Source: Akkermansiaceae bacterium
GTDB lineage: Bacteria; Verrucomicrobiota; Verrucomicrobiia; Verrucomicrobiales; Akkermansiaceae
Reading direction: 5' to 3'
Assembly: GCA_024233115.1 (NCBI GenBank)
Contig: JACKQB010000005.1
Coordinates: 186,001-250,000 of the forward strand
DNA: 64,000 bases
Below the pieces are notes generated by a model. That model was not told the origin of the DNA. It did not search any database and saw only the letters and a list, made by a program, of their open reading frames with translations. The translations under genes and the position numbers were made by a program. Below are positions 26,790-36,363 of this stretch, piece by piece (the first letter of the stretch is position 1; every line of letters begins with the position of its first letter).

Positions 26790-27247
26790 TTTAATACGGG
26801 TGTTGGGCGTGATAAAGGTGGAAAATACGGGTGGTAAGGGTGATTGAAGCTTGAAAAATAAGCGATCAATAAACTACATGTGGTATGCAGGGGTGATTAT
26901 TACCCCAACATGTGGGCGGATATCAAGAAAAATGAAGTAAAACTTTGCGAGCCGTTGATTTTAAAGGACTTGGATGGGGAGAGAGAATATGCACACCTGA
27001 TTTGGGTCGATTGAGGTGTGAAAAATCGTCCGGTGCCTGCGTGTTGGGGTCGCGGGATCATCTGATGGCTGTGAACCCGGTGTAAGCTAGAGGTGTTGGG
27101 TTGTGACCTGCGTATTGTTTGGCTGCCCTTTACAGAATCTTAATAGTTTGCCCCGATTTCCACATAGTAAGCAAACAGTGGCACATCAGTGTGTCCAGCG
27201 ATGGCACTCATATTGGCATCCGGTGCCGCCAATTCTGTATTCGAACC
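26790..27247. other. Divergent intergenic between nrdJ and CotH gene
   Basis: About 460 bp, AT-rich. It holds an inverted repeat at 26890-26906 listed separately. No cobalamin riboswitch features were recognised. Confidence 0.4.
26876..26915. promoter_or_regulatory. Hairpin flanked by direct ACATGTGG repeats
   Basis: GGGGTGATTATTACCCC (26890-26906) is a near-perfect palindrome. ACATGTGG occurs on both sides (26876-26883 and 26908-26915), 32 bp apart. It lies about 90-125 bp upstream of nrdJ and could bind a regulator; it does not match the NrdR-box consensus as I know it. Confidence 0.35.
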
Positions 27248-30200
27248 ATGAAAATGCATTTATTTCTCCTTGGGTGGCCGCATACGTTGCGGGTGCCTTT
27301 TGTCGCCTCGCTTTTACTGATGTCGGTAATTGCCTCGGCTCCTGATTCTGGTGCCGAAGTCGTGATCAACGAGTTTATGGCCAGCAACGACTCGACCCTG
27401 GTCGACGGTGATGGCAAGTACTCCGACTGGATCGAACTGCACAACAACGGCGGCTCGGCGGTCGACCTAACAGGATGGTATCTCACTGACGACGAAACGG
27501 ATCTGACACAGTGGGTTTTTCCGGCCACGAGTATCCCGGCGGGTGGTTATCTGGTGGTGTTTGCCTCCGGCCAGGATGCGGCGGGCTACACCGATGCGGC
27601 GGGCTACCTGCACACCCATTTCAAGCTCAGCAAGGATGGCGAGAGTATTGTGTTGGTGCGAGCCGACGGAACGACGATCGAACATTCCACGACCAATTAC
27701 CCTGAGCAGTCGGCGGATGTAGCCTACGGGCTGGCGCAGGGCTCGTCCTTCACCGAACTTGTTTACCTAACAACACCTACACCAGGTGCGGCCAATACGG
27801 GGGGGATAACGGGATATGTGGGTGATACCACATTCTCAGTTCACCGTGGATTTTTTACCGCTGCGTTTGATCTGGAGATCACCTGTGCTACGGCAGGCGC
27901 GGCGATCTACTACACGACCGATGGAACCGAGCCCGCGACCAACAACGGCACGCTCTACACCGGGCCGGTCAGCATCAGCAAAACCACGGTGCTTCGCGCC
28001 GCGGCATTTGTATCGGGGTATGAGCCGAGCAACGTGGACACCCAGACGTATATCTTTCTAACGGATATTATCGCGCAGGGGACATCGGTCAGCGGACTTG
28101 ATCCCGCCTTCCCGTCGAGTGCCGTCAACGGCCAGGATTTTGACTATGGAATGGATACGGCGATCACCCAGAGCGCCACCTACTCGGGTGAAATGGAAAC
28201 GGCGCTGAAGTCGATCCCGTCGATCTCGCTGGTGACCGACCCCGACAACCTGTTCAACTCCTCTACCGGTATCTACGTCAACGCCAGTCAGGAGGGTGAG
28301 GCGTGGGAGCGTGAGATGTCGTTGGAGCTGATCAATCCGGACGGCAGCAAGGGCTTTCAAATCAATGGCGGCATGCGTATTCGCGGGGAGTCGAGCACTA
28401 CGTCATCGAACCCGAAGCACTCGTTCCGTTTCCTGTTTAAATCCGAATACGGTGCCTCGAAGCTGGAGTATCCGTTGTTTGGCGAGGGTGGAGCCGACAG
28501 CTTCAAACGACTGGACCTGCGGACCGGGCAAAACTTTTCCTGGGCGAACCAGAACCCGGACGAGGCCACCTGGCTCTACGATATTTTCTCCCGCGACACC
28601 CATCGCGATATGAACCAGCCGCACACGCGGGGTGAGTATTACCACCTCTACATCAACGGTATGTATTGGGGGCTCTATCAAACCGAGGAGCGCTGCGACT
28701 CGCGTTATGCGGCGTCCTACTACGGTGGCGACAACGATGACTACGATGCGGTGAAAGCCGACGGCGACACGGGCGACATGTATGCCGTCGACGGCACCCG
28801 GGATGCCTACGAGGACCTGTGGACGGGTATGACCGCCGGGGTGACGGGGAACGCCTCCTATTTCTCACTTCAGGGGAAGAACGCTGACGGCACGGAAAAC
28901 AGCAGCGGCACCAAGCTGCTCGATGTTGACAACGTCATCGACTATATGCTGCTGACCTACTTCACCGCCAACCGGGACTCGCCGATCGGGCCTCCGAACT
29001 CGGCGACCATGCCGCGTAACCTGACAACGGTCTATAGCCGCAGCCACCCCGACGGATTTAAATTCGTGGCCCACGACAACGAGCACTCGCTGGAGATCAG
29101 CGAGGGGGTGAACCACAACCGGTTCAACCAGTCGCTGTCGACATCCTTTAATGGCATCAACCGGATGACACCCTGGTGGATGCATCTGAAACTGATGGGG
29201 AATACCGAGTATAAACTACGCTATGCCGACCGGGTGCATCAACATTTTTTCAACAACGGCGCACTAACAGCAACGCAAACAGCCGCACGGATGCAGGTCC
29301 GCAAGGATGAGATTTTTTCGGCAGTGGTCGCTGAATCTGCCCGTTGGGGTGACAGTGCCTCATCTGGCGGTCCCGGCGGTGGTCCTCCAGGGGGAGGTCC
29401 TCCCGGAGGAGGCACCACGACTACCACCCGCACCCGTAATGTTGAATGGCTGGATGCGGTGGACTGGCTGCTGGATACCTACATGCCGCAGCGCTCCAGC
29501 ATTGTGTTAAACCAGATTATCGCCAAAGGATGGTACCCCACGGTCGCAGCACCGGAGTTCAGCCAGCATGGAGGTAGTGTGGTCAACGGCTACAACCTGA
29601 CCATCTCTGGCAGTGGCACCATTTATTACACCACCGATGGCAGTGACCCGCGTGCCGTCGGCGGCACGGCTGTGGGCACGGCATACGGCTCAGCTGTCAC
29701 CCTAACAAAATCCACCCTGGTCAAGGCGCGGGTGCTCAGTGGCGGCACCTGGAGCGCGCTCACCGAGGCGACGTTTGAGCTGGTTGACGCGTCGCCCTTG
29801 CGGGTGACTGAAATCATGTATAACCCGGCGGCGGGAACGTCCGGGGACGAGCTGAACCATGACGACCAGGACTTCGAGTTCATCGAGCTGCAGAACACGG
29901 GGACGGAAATCATCGGTCTTGCCGGCCTGTCATTTTGCGGGGGTATCTACTTTAACTTCTCCGAGGGGAATGTGCTGACTCTCGGGCCGGGGGAGTATGT
30001 GGTCCTGGTGAATAACCTCGCCGCCTTTACCGCCCGCTACCCGGGTGCCGCCGGCATGAATATCGCCGGAGAATACCGGGGCAAGTTCTACGATCCGGAC
30101 GGCAGCCTCGACAACGGCGGCGAGGGGATTGTCCTGCAGGACAGCCTCGGCAGGATCATCCTGGACTTTGAGTATGACGACTGGTTTGAGCAGACCGACG

Positions 30201-30685
30201 GAGCCGGATACTCCTTGACCTTGATAGACCCGTATGACTCGACCAGCACCCTCAGCGACAGCACCTCCTGGAGGTCGAGCGCAGATGTTGGCGGCACACC
30301 GGGCGCGGTGGCGACCGACCCGGACAGCGATTCTGACGGCATGCCCGACAGTTGGGAAAAATACCATTTCGGCGGCACGGGCGAAACCGATGACGGCGAC
30401 TGGGATAAAGACGGAACGGCTAACATAATGGAGTATCTCGCGGGCACTGACCCCGATGATCCGGAGTCCGTTTTCCATATCACCAGCATTGCCCAGGAGC
30501 CTGCAGCGGTGGTGCTTCACTGGTCGTCGGTGGAGGGAAAAACCTACACCGTTCAGCGATCCGGGGATCTGACGGACGGCTCGTGGGTGGATGTGGAAAC
30601 CGGTATTCCGGCAACCGCGCCGACCAATACCTACACCCACGCCATCAGCGGAACCGCCGCGTTTTACCGGGTGGTGGTGGAGTAA
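27248..30685 (+). CDS. Large secreted CotH-kinase / lamin-tail-domain protein
   Basis: 1145 residues from ATG 27248 (MKMHLFLLGWPHTLRVPFVASLLLMSVIASA signal). Domains in order: a lamin-tail domain (VVINEFMASNDSTLVDGDGKYSDWIELHNNG); a chitobiase/hexosaminidase C-terminal-like domain (AIYYTTDGTEPATNNGTLYTGPVSI); a CotH kinase-like domain (FQINGGMRIRGESSTTSSNPKHSFRFLFKSEYG ... FKFVAHDNEHSLE); a second chitobiase-like domain (TIYYTTDGSDP); a second lamin-tail domain (LRVTEIMYNPAAGTSGDELNHDDQDFEFIELQNTG); and DSDSDGMPDSWE, a thrombospondin-3 calcium site, with a final small beta domain. A Gly/Pro-rich linker (GGPGGGPPGGGPPGGG) followed by Thr/Arg interrupts the CotH region near residue 710. CotH proteins phosphorylate secreted proteins in spores; here the role is unknown and probably extracellular. 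Confidence 0.9.
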   Translation: MKMHLFLLGWPHTLRVPFVASLLLMSVIASAPDSGAEVVINEFMASNDSTLVDGDGKYSDWIELHNNGGSAVDLTGWYLTDDETDLTQWVFPATSIPAGGYLVVFASGQDAAGYTDAAGYLHTHFKLSKDGESIVLVRADGTTIEHSTTNYPEQSADVAYGLAQGSSFTELVYLTTPTPGAANTGGITGYVGDTTFSVHRGFFTAAFDLEITCATAGAAIYYTTDGTEPATNNGTLYTGPVSISKTTVLRAAAFVSGYEPSNVDTQTYIFLTDIIAQGTSVSGLDPAFPSSAVNGQDFDYGMDTAITQSATYSGEMETALKSIPSISLVTDPDNLFNSSTGIYVNASQEGEAWEREMSLELINPDGSKGFQINGGMRIRGESSTTSSNPKHSFRFLFKSEYGASKLEYPLFGEGGADSFKRLDLRTGQNFSWANQNPDEATWLYDIFSRDTHRDMNQPHTRGEYYHLYINGMYWGLYQTEERCDSRYAASYYGGDNDDYDAVKADGDTGDMYAVDGTRDAYEDLWTGMTAGVTGNASYFSLQGKNADGTENSSGTKLLDVDNVIDYMLLTYFTANRDSPIGPPNSATMPRNLTTVYSRSHPDGFKFVAHDNEHSLEISEGVNHNRFNQSLSTSFNGINRMTPWWMHLKLMGNTEYKLRYADRVHQHFFNNGALTATQTAARMQVRKDEIFSAVVAESARWGDSASSGGPGGGPPGGGPPGGGTTTTTRTRNVEWLDAVDWLLDTYMPQRSSIVLNQIIAKGWYPTVAAPEFSQHGGSVVNGYNLTISGSGTIYYTTDGSDPRAVGGTAVGTAYGSAVTLTKSTLVKARVLSGGTWSALTEATFELVDASPLRVTEIMYNPAAGTSGDELNHDDQDFEFIELQNTGTEIIGLAGLSFCGGIYFNFSEGNVLTLGPGEYVVLVNNLAAFTARYPGAAGMNIAGEYRGKFYDPDGSLDNGGEGIVLQDSLGRIILDFEYDDWFEQTDGAGYSLTLIDPYDSTSTLSDSTSWRSSADVGGTPGAVATDPDSDSDGMPDSWEKYHFGGTGETDDGDWDKDGTANIMEYLAGTDPDDPESVFHITSIAQEPAAVVLHWSSVEGKTYTVQRSGDLTDGSWVDVETGIPATAPTNTYTHAISGTAAFYRVVVE

Positions 30686-30927
30686 AAATCCGGCTAATCA
30701 ACTGCTTGGTCTGCTCGTTGTGACACAGGTTCAATCGTTAGAAAGCCCGGTTGTGAGGTGCCGACTGCTTTGCGGAATGATTCTAACTTTACCAGAGTAT
30801 CTAAAACAGACAGGGTATCATTTTGTTGCGTTTGTTGGCTAACGAAATAAAACGAAAGAAAATTCTTTATTAGGGGGCTGTATTTTGTATTTTGCCGATC
30901 TCTCAAAAAGAACCTGAAACAACCTTG

Positions 30928-31662
30928 ATGAAAACATCCTTTAAAAAAACATGTGTCCTGATGGCAGCTGCCTCGCTCCTGGGTTTTATCGACCGGACTG
31001 ATGCGGCGGTGGTTACGTATAATTTTGGTGGTACTTTTGTCTCGTCGAAATGGAATGCAGACAGCTCCAACGTCACGAGAACGCCAGGCGGGCCAGTTTC
31101 GGGTTCCTTTTCAATCGATACAGACACGATGATGGTGAGTGCATTATTTGTCACCACGGAGTTTTACAGCCTGTATGGAACCAATCAACAAGTGATGGGG
31201 GCAACCTATAATTATGGTGTCACGGCGATGGCGGACGATTTGTTGGGCACCAAACCAGCAAGCACATATAATATCAGCGGGATGCCGAGTTTGCCTGTCT
31301 ATATAGGCCTGACAACAGACCTCACAGGAGGAACCGATGTGGATGGTGCAGGCCCCAGGGGAAACGGGTCCATGATCATGATCATGGATAGCGTGCCGTC
31401 GGGCACATTTGGTGTGCGCGCATTCCGGCCTTATCTAACCCTGTTGATGGAGGGTGTGGATTTCAGCAGTTATATACCATCAACACTGAGCCTTGATGTT
31501 TACGAACACGTATACAACGTCAATATCGGCAATGGTGTAGCCGGATATTCCGGAGCGCAGAACCTGACAACGCTAACAGCAACCGTCGTCCCGGAGCCAT
31601 CCGCTATTTGGCTGCTCGGACTTGGAGGGCTTGTGGCGGCGTTCAAGCGTTCGCGGCGCTAG
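30928..31662 (+). CDS. PEP-CTERM protein
   Basis: 244 residues from ATG 30928 (MKTSFKKTCVLMAAASLLGFIDRTDA signal peptide). The mature beta-rich region (VVTYNFGGTFVSSKWNAD, GGPVSGSFSIDTDTMMVSALFV) resembles secreted proteins with a VSGSFSIDT motif common among PEP-CTERM proteins. The tail is VVPEPSAIWLLGLGGLVAAFKRSRR. Its stop lies 3 bp from the stop of the convergent minus-strand gene. Function unknown. Confidence 0.86.
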   Translation: MKTSFKKTCVLMAAASLLGFIDRTDAAVVTYNFGGTFVSSKWNADSSNVTRTPGGPVSGSFSIDTDTMMVSALFVTTEFYSLYGTNQQVMGATYNYGVTAMADDLLGTKPASTYNISGMPSLPVYIGLTTDLTGGTDVDGAGPRGNGSMIMIMDSVPSGTFGVRAFRPYLTLLMEGVDFSSYIPSTLSLDVYEHVYNVNIGNGVAGYSGAQNLTTLTATVVPEPSAIWLLGLGGLVAAFKRSRR

Positions 31663-31665
31663 AGC

Positions 31666-32376
31666 CTACCAATTAAAAATCACCGGGGCGGGGACGATAC
31701 GGACCTGGCCGGGGCCGTTGTTTTTCTTGCGGGTGACGGAAGTGACCACGCCTTGTTCAAACTCGACGGTGGTGCGGGATTTTTCCTCGGTGGTGATGTG
31801 GGAGAGTTGCCGGTAAGCGTTGCCGGTGTAGGGATCGATGACGGTGCGGTAGTGTTTTTGTTCCTCGGTGACGACCCAGTCCCACTTCCCGGACTCGCCT
31901 GTGGCGGTTTGTTTGACTTCGGTTTCGGTTGGTTGGCCGAGAGACTTGGCGACCTCCTCGAGGGTCATCCCGATGGCGACATCCTTGTTGGCGATCAGCT
32001 CGTTGATGAGGATCTGGCGTTCGTAGAGTTGTTTGAGGTTGGCGATGAAGTTTTTGTCCTTGGAGGCGAGCAGTTTGGGATCGACCCAGCCGATGACACC
32101 GGCGTGGCTGGCCTGTCCCTTGACACGGTAGGCCCTTTCGGTCATGGCGAGCAGCTCCACCTTGGTGCCTGCGTTGAAGGCGCCGAGTCGGCGTCCGCCC
32201 TTTTTGGTGGCGTAGACTGTGGCGGGCTGGGCAACGAGCAGCGTGATCGTGTGTTTGACGTGTTCGTTGAGATAGATGACGTCGGGATCGTTATCGAGCA
32301 GCGACTTTTTCGGAGCCGCGGACACGGGGATGAGCAGCGATGCAGAGAGTGCTAGGAGGGTGGCGGCGTGTTTCAT
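31666..32376 (-). CDS. Secreted SH3-like domain protein
   Basis: 236 residues with signal peptide HAATLLALSASLLIPVSAA. Residues about 45-110 look like a bacterial SH3 domain: ITLLVAQPATVYATKKGGRRLGAFNAGTKVELLAMTERAYRVKGQASHAGVIGWVDPKLL. The next part, IGMTLEEVAKSLGQPTETEVKQTATGESGKWDWV, fits the SmpA/BamE-like fold that often accompanies it. Such proteins usually bind the envelope or peptidoglycan; enzymatic activity is not evident. Confidence 0.82.
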   Translation of the reverse strand: MKHAATLLALSASLLIPVSAAPKKSLLDNDPDVIYLNEHVKHTITLLVAQPATVYATKKGGRRLGAFNAGTKVELLAMTERAYRVKGQASHAGVIGWVDPKLLASKDKNFIANLKQLYERQILINELIANKDVAIGMTLEEVAKSLGQPTETEVKQTATGESGKWDWVVTEEQKHYRTVIDPYTGNAYRQLSHITTEEKSRTTVEFEQGVVTSVTRKKNNGPGQVRIVPAPVIFNW

Positions 32377-32514
32377 GACAGGTCAGGATAGCTCGGGTTG
32401 TTGTTTTTTCCAATGGATAAATACCGCAGGTCGCCACAGCATTTGTGGTGAGGCCTGTATGGGTTCGACGGTGGCAGGGTGCTGTCTATTCAAGGGAAAA
32501 GCGAAAACGGGCAC

Positions 32515-34779
32515 TTATTTTCCGAGCACCCCGATTTCCGCCGCGCCGGCGTAGGGTTTGCCCTGGGCGCCGGTTTTCGAGGTGAAGCGGAGGTAGCGGG
32601 CGCGGCAGGGCTTTTTGAAGACCAGGGATCGCTGGGTGGGGTCGTTGACCAGGTTGCCGAAGGTGAAGTCACCGGCGTGGTGCCAGGTTTTGCCGTCGTT
32701 GCTCAGTTCGATGGTGCCGCTTTCCACCATGCTGTCCGGCACTGGCCGGTCTTGCCTGGGCAGGTAGGTGACGCCGGTGATAGTGTGCCCCCTGCCGAGG
32801 TCGATGGCGAGGTGGTGCGGGTGCGGCTGGTTGGTTTCCCAGGAGCTGTGCCAGAAGGTTTTCGGGTCGCCGTCGATGGCCTTGGCGGCGGCGAAGGTGG
32901 CGTTGTGTTCGCTGGAGCAGGAGAGGATTTTCCATCCCTTGTTAGAAATACCGAAGCGGGTTTCTGCGACGGCACCAAGTTGATGGCCGTCATAGCTGCA
33001 CGCCTTGACGGTGCCTCCCTCGGGTAAGTCGAGCGGCTTCGTGTAAACGGCGGACCCGGGGGTGGGGTCGCTGCCGTCCAGGGTGTAGTGGATCGCGAGA
33101 CCGGACTTTTTGCTGGTGGCGAGCGTCACCATGCCGTCGCTGGTGCGCGTCATGCTGACAGGCATGGGTGCCGGGGCGTAATAGTGCGCCGAGAAGGTGG
33201 CGATGGTCGGCTGCAAGCGCGAGCCGAGCACCCGCAGGCGGAATTGATCCGTGGTGACGGGGTCAAAACGAAGGATGCGTTTGTAGCCGATGGTGGTGGC
33301 CCTGGCGACCTCTTTCCAAGTACCGTCGAGCCATGCATCCAGGGCGTGCTCGCGCACCCGCTGCCCGACCGACTGGATGTTCTCCTGGAGCACGATGCGG
33401 TTGACCCGCCGGGCTTGGGTGAGCTTGACGGTAAATTCACCGGTTTGCCCGTCAGGCTGCCAGTAGGTTGTTAGGTTGTTGTCAAACAGCCCATTTGCCG
33501 CCGAGCTGGCGCCATCGGCAAGGTTGGTGCCGTAGGTGGAGGTGATTCTTTTTCCCACCTCCAGAAGGGTCGCCTCGTCGCGTGCCGAGAATTTCCCCAT
33601 GTTGTTAGGCGGTACGTTCAGGAGCAGCACTGAGTTGCCGCCGACGGAGCGTTCATACATGTCGAAGACGTCATCGGCATCGCGGACCTTCTGCTCGCTG
33701 TCGTTGCGCCAGAACCAGCCGTGGCGGATGGAGACATCGGTTTCCGCGATGAGGTAGTAGAGGTGTTTGACCTGGTGCTGCTTGCCGTAAACCTCGTAGG
33801 TTTTGGCGGTGAGGTGTGGATCGGAGCCGATGTCGTCCTTCGGTCGGTCGAAGCCGGAGGTGGCCATGCTTTCCACGGGCAGCACATTCCACTCGCTGGC
33901 CCGGGTTCTGCCCGCCTCGTTGCCGCACCAACGCACGTCCGGACCACCGAAGATGGCGGCTTCGGGCGCGAGTCTGCGGATCATTTTAAACCACTCGTCA
34001 CGGATGTAGGTCTGGCCGCCCTTGCGTTTCGGGTGGGCGCCGTCGAACCACACCTCGTGGATCGGGCCATACTCGGTGAGCACCTCGTAGAGCTGGTTCA
34101 TGAAGTAGCGGTTGTAGTCGTCCGCCTTGACCTTGAACGTCGGCAGTCCTTTGTCGACCTCACGTTGTTTCAGTGGGTTGGTTTTGAAACTGGCGGGGTC
34201 GGTGGGGATGACGCTGTCGCGGTACTTGCTCAGGTTTCCGTAGAGGCCGTCCTTGCTTTCGATCTGATAGAGGTCGGCGGGGGAGATGTAGATACCGAGC
34301 TGGAGTCCGTATTTTCTACAGGAGTCCGACAGCAGTCGGAGTACATCGCCCTGGCCGTTTTGCCACGGCGACTGGTGTACGGAGAAGGTTTTGTTATAGC
34401 GCGTCTGCCAGGTGCAGTAGCCATCGTGGTGTTTGACGGTGATGACCACCTTGCGCATGCCGGCGGCCTTCATGATGCGGCACCACTGGTCGGTGTCGAC
34501 CTCCGGCGGATTGAATGCCTTGGCGTTCTCCTTGCCACTGCCCCACTCGCGTCCGGTGAAGGTGTTGGGGCCGAAGTGGATGAAGCCGTTGAACTCGTTG
34601 AGGTGATGGTTGAGCTGCGCTTTGTTAGGCACCACCCTGGCGGCCTTTTCGATGATGGTTTCCGGGCTGTCGGTCGGTTTGATCTCAACCGAGTGTTCGT
34701 AGGCCAGGCCGGGTGTGGCAAGGGAAAGGAGTAGGGCGGTCAGAATAGTGTGAATCTTCAAAATCATGGCTGCATTCAT
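32515..34779 (-). CDS. Secreted GH29 alpha-L-fucosidase with CBM32-like domains
   Basis: 755 residues from ATG 34779 (MNAAMILKIHTILTALLLSLATPGLA; ATG 34767 also possible). The GH29 barrel: FNGFIHFGPNTFTGREWGSG, VVITVKHHDGYCTWQT and HEVWFDGAHPK, with Asp246 as the expected nucleophile. Behind it are an F5/8-type C (CBM32) domain (TTYWQPDGQTGEFTVKLTQ), a chitobiase-C-like strand set (LAIHYTLDGSDPTPGSAVYTKPL) and a second F5/8-type domain (AKAIDGDPKTFWHSSWE ... AIDLGRG) to the C-terminus. It should release alpha-L-fucose by retention, attached to glycans by its accessory domains. It lies 76 bp downstream of a second GH29 gene, so the pair is probably one operon. Confidence 0.93.
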   Translation of the reverse strand: MNAAMILKIHTILTALLLSLATPGLAYEHSVEIKPTDSPETIIEKAARVVPNKAQLNHHLNEFNGFIHFGPNTFTGREWGSGKENAKAFNPPEVDTDQWCRIMKAAGMRKVVITVKHHDGYCTWQTRYNKTFSVHQSPWQNGQGDVLRLLSDSCRKYGLQLGIYISPADLYQIESKDGLYGNLSKYRDSVIPTDPASFKTNPLKQREVDKGLPTFKVKADDYNRYFMNQLYEVLTEYGPIHEVWFDGAHPKRKGGQTYIRDEWFKMIRRLAPEAAIFGGPDVRWCGNEAGRTRASEWNVLPVESMATSGFDRPKDDIGSDPHLTAKTYEVYGKQHQVKHLYYLIAETDVSIRHGWFWRNDSEQKVRDADDVFDMYERSVGGNSVLLLNVPPNNMGKFSARDEATLLEVGKRITSTYGTNLADGASSAANGLFDNNLTTYWQPDGQTGEFTVKLTQARRVNRIVLQENIQSVGQRVREHALDAWLDGTWKEVARATTIGYKRILRFDPVTTDQFRLRVLGSRLQPTIATFSAHYYAPAPMPVSMTRTSDGMVTLATSKKSGLAIHYTLDGSDPTPGSAVYTKPLDLPEGGTVKACSYDGHQLGAVAETRFGISNKGWKILSCSSEHNATFAAAKAIDGDPKTFWHSSWETNQPHPHHLAIDLGRGHTITGVTYLPRQDRPVPDSMVESGTIELSNDGKTWHHAGDFTFGNLVNDPTQRSLVFKKPCRARYLRFTSKTGAQGKPYAGAAEIGVLGK

Positions 34780-34855
34780 ACAGAGCCTGCCGGGGGATGG
34801 AAGGCAAATTGCATCGCGCTTGGCTGTCAGATGTCGAGCAACCCGTCCAAGGAGC

Positions 34856-36298
34856 TTACCAACTGAACTCAAGTGTCAGCGCAAGCTTGGATGGCGGGTC
34901 TTGCTGCGGGAGGGAAACGCGGATGGTGCCGTCCTTGGATTGCCATTGCAGCTCACCGTCCACACCTAACAGACGTGCCGTGGCTTTGGCGGGGATCTGG
35001 AGTCCGGAAAAACGAATTTCACCCGGGGCCGCCTCACCCTCCGCGAGTTGGTAGATGGCGTATCGTGTTGTCTCGCCCTTTTTCAAAAAGCACACCTTGC
35101 CGTCGCGGTAGGGTGCGATGGCGCGGGTCCCGTAAATGCCTTTGCCGTTGACCTGCATCCAGTCGCCCACCTCACTGAGCAGGGTGTAGGCGTCGTCGTC
35201 CAAGGCGCCGTCCGGGCCGGGTGCGATGTTGAGCAGCAGGTTGCCACCCTTGCTGACGATATCGACCAGCATGTGGATGGTGTCGCGGGCGCTGAGGTAT
35301 TTGGCGTCGGGAATCCATGACCAGCTTTCGCCGGCGATGATGCAGGACTCCCAGGGGTAGGGCAGCTCTTTTTCGGGGACCTTGTTTTCGGGGGTGAGGT
35401 AGTTTTGGTTTTTCCCGGGGACGGCGCGATCGACCACGATTAGGCCCGGCTGTTTGGCGCGGGCTTTGTTGACCAGCTCGTCCATGCGGATGTCCTGGTT
35501 TTGCACGCGCTGGGGTTTTTCGGGATTCATGTTTCGATAGGCGTCACGGATCTCGTCATCGCTGCGTTTTCTCACCCAGCCGCCGTCGAGCCAGAGGATA
35601 TCGACTTTGCCGTAATCCGTCATCAGCTCCATAATCTGGTTATGGGTGAACTGGACAAACTTCTCCCAGCGCTCCGGGTGGTTCTTGATGCTGTAGTTGG
35701 CATTGCGGTCGGGGGTGGCGAAATTGGGCCACCAGTAGTTTTCGTTATGCCAATCCGGTTTGGAGAAATAGGCACCCGTCCACATACCCTCGGCACGGAA
35801 GGCCTCGAATATCTCCCTGGTGATGTTCGCCTTCGGGTGGCGATGAAACGGTGTCTGTTTTCCGGTGATTTTATAGTCCGTGTGTTTGCTATCAAACATA
35901 CAATAACCATCGTGGTGTTTGGTGGTGAAAACGACGTATTTCATACCGGCATGTTTTGCTGCCCTGGCCCAGCGCCCGGGTGCGAATTTCACCGGGTTGA
36001 AGGTCGTTTGCAGTGCCTCGTATTTCTTTTTGTAGCGTGTGTAATCGGAGTCTGACTTTCTAACACACCAGCCCTCGTCCTCGGCGCAGATCGACCACGA
36101 TTCCACAATCCCCCACTGGCTGTAGGCGCCCCAATGCATCATCAGCCCGAACTTCAGGTCCTGCCATTGGTCGAGCTTCGCCAGCGCCGCCGGATCGGTT
36201 TCCGGCACATAGCGGGTGATTTCGTGGCCCTGGGCAAAGGCCGCGTTGGAGGAAAGCGCCATCACGGAGACGAGGATGCCCGTCTTGAGTTGTTTCAT
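34856..36298 (-). CDS. Secreted GH29 alpha-L-fucosidase
   Basis: 480 residues from ATG 36298 (MKQLKTGILVSVMALSSNAAFAQ signal). The barrel motifs are DLKFGLMMHWGAYSQWGIVESW, YVVFTTKHHDGYCMFDSKHTDYKI and VDILWLDGGWV, with Asp238 as the nucleophile. KGGNLLLNIAPGPDG and a C-terminal beta domain close the protein. It is compact, without the binding domains of its neighbour, so it probably acts on different or smaller fucosides. First gene of the likely two-gene fucosidase operon. Confidence 0.93.
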   Translation of the reverse strand: MKQLKTGILVSVMALSSNAAFAQGHEITRYVPETDPAALAKLDQWQDLKFGLMMHWGAYSQWGIVESWSICAEDEGWCVRKSDSDYTRYKKKYEALQTTFNPVKFAPGRWARAAKHAGMKYVVFTTKHHDGYCMFDSKHTDYKITGKQTPFHRHPKANITREIFEAFRAEGMWTGAYFSKPDWHNENYWWPNFATPDRNANYSIKNHPERWEKFVQFTHNQIMELMTDYGKVDILWLDGGWVRKRSDDEIRDAYRNMNPEKPQRVQNQDIRMDELVNKARAKQPGLIVVDRAVPGKNQNYLTPENKVPEKELPYPWESCIIAGESWSWIPDAKYLSARDTIHMLVDIVSKGGNLLLNIAPGPDGALDDDAYTLLSEVGDWMQVNGKGIYGTRAIAPYRDGKVCFLKKGETTRYAIYQLAEGEAAPGEIRFSGLQIPAKATARLLGVDGELQWQSKDGTIRVSLPQQDPPSKLALTLEFSW

Positions 36299-36363
36299 GG
36301 GAACTGGCATACTGGGTAGCTCAGCCGTCGACTCCGTTATGGCAAGTAGATTTCTTATGAAAT

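Noticed and set aside
26790..27247. Cobalamin riboswitch upstream of the B12-dependent nrdJ
   Set aside because: Only a short palindrome and direct repeats are present; no B12-box or multi-stem core recognised.
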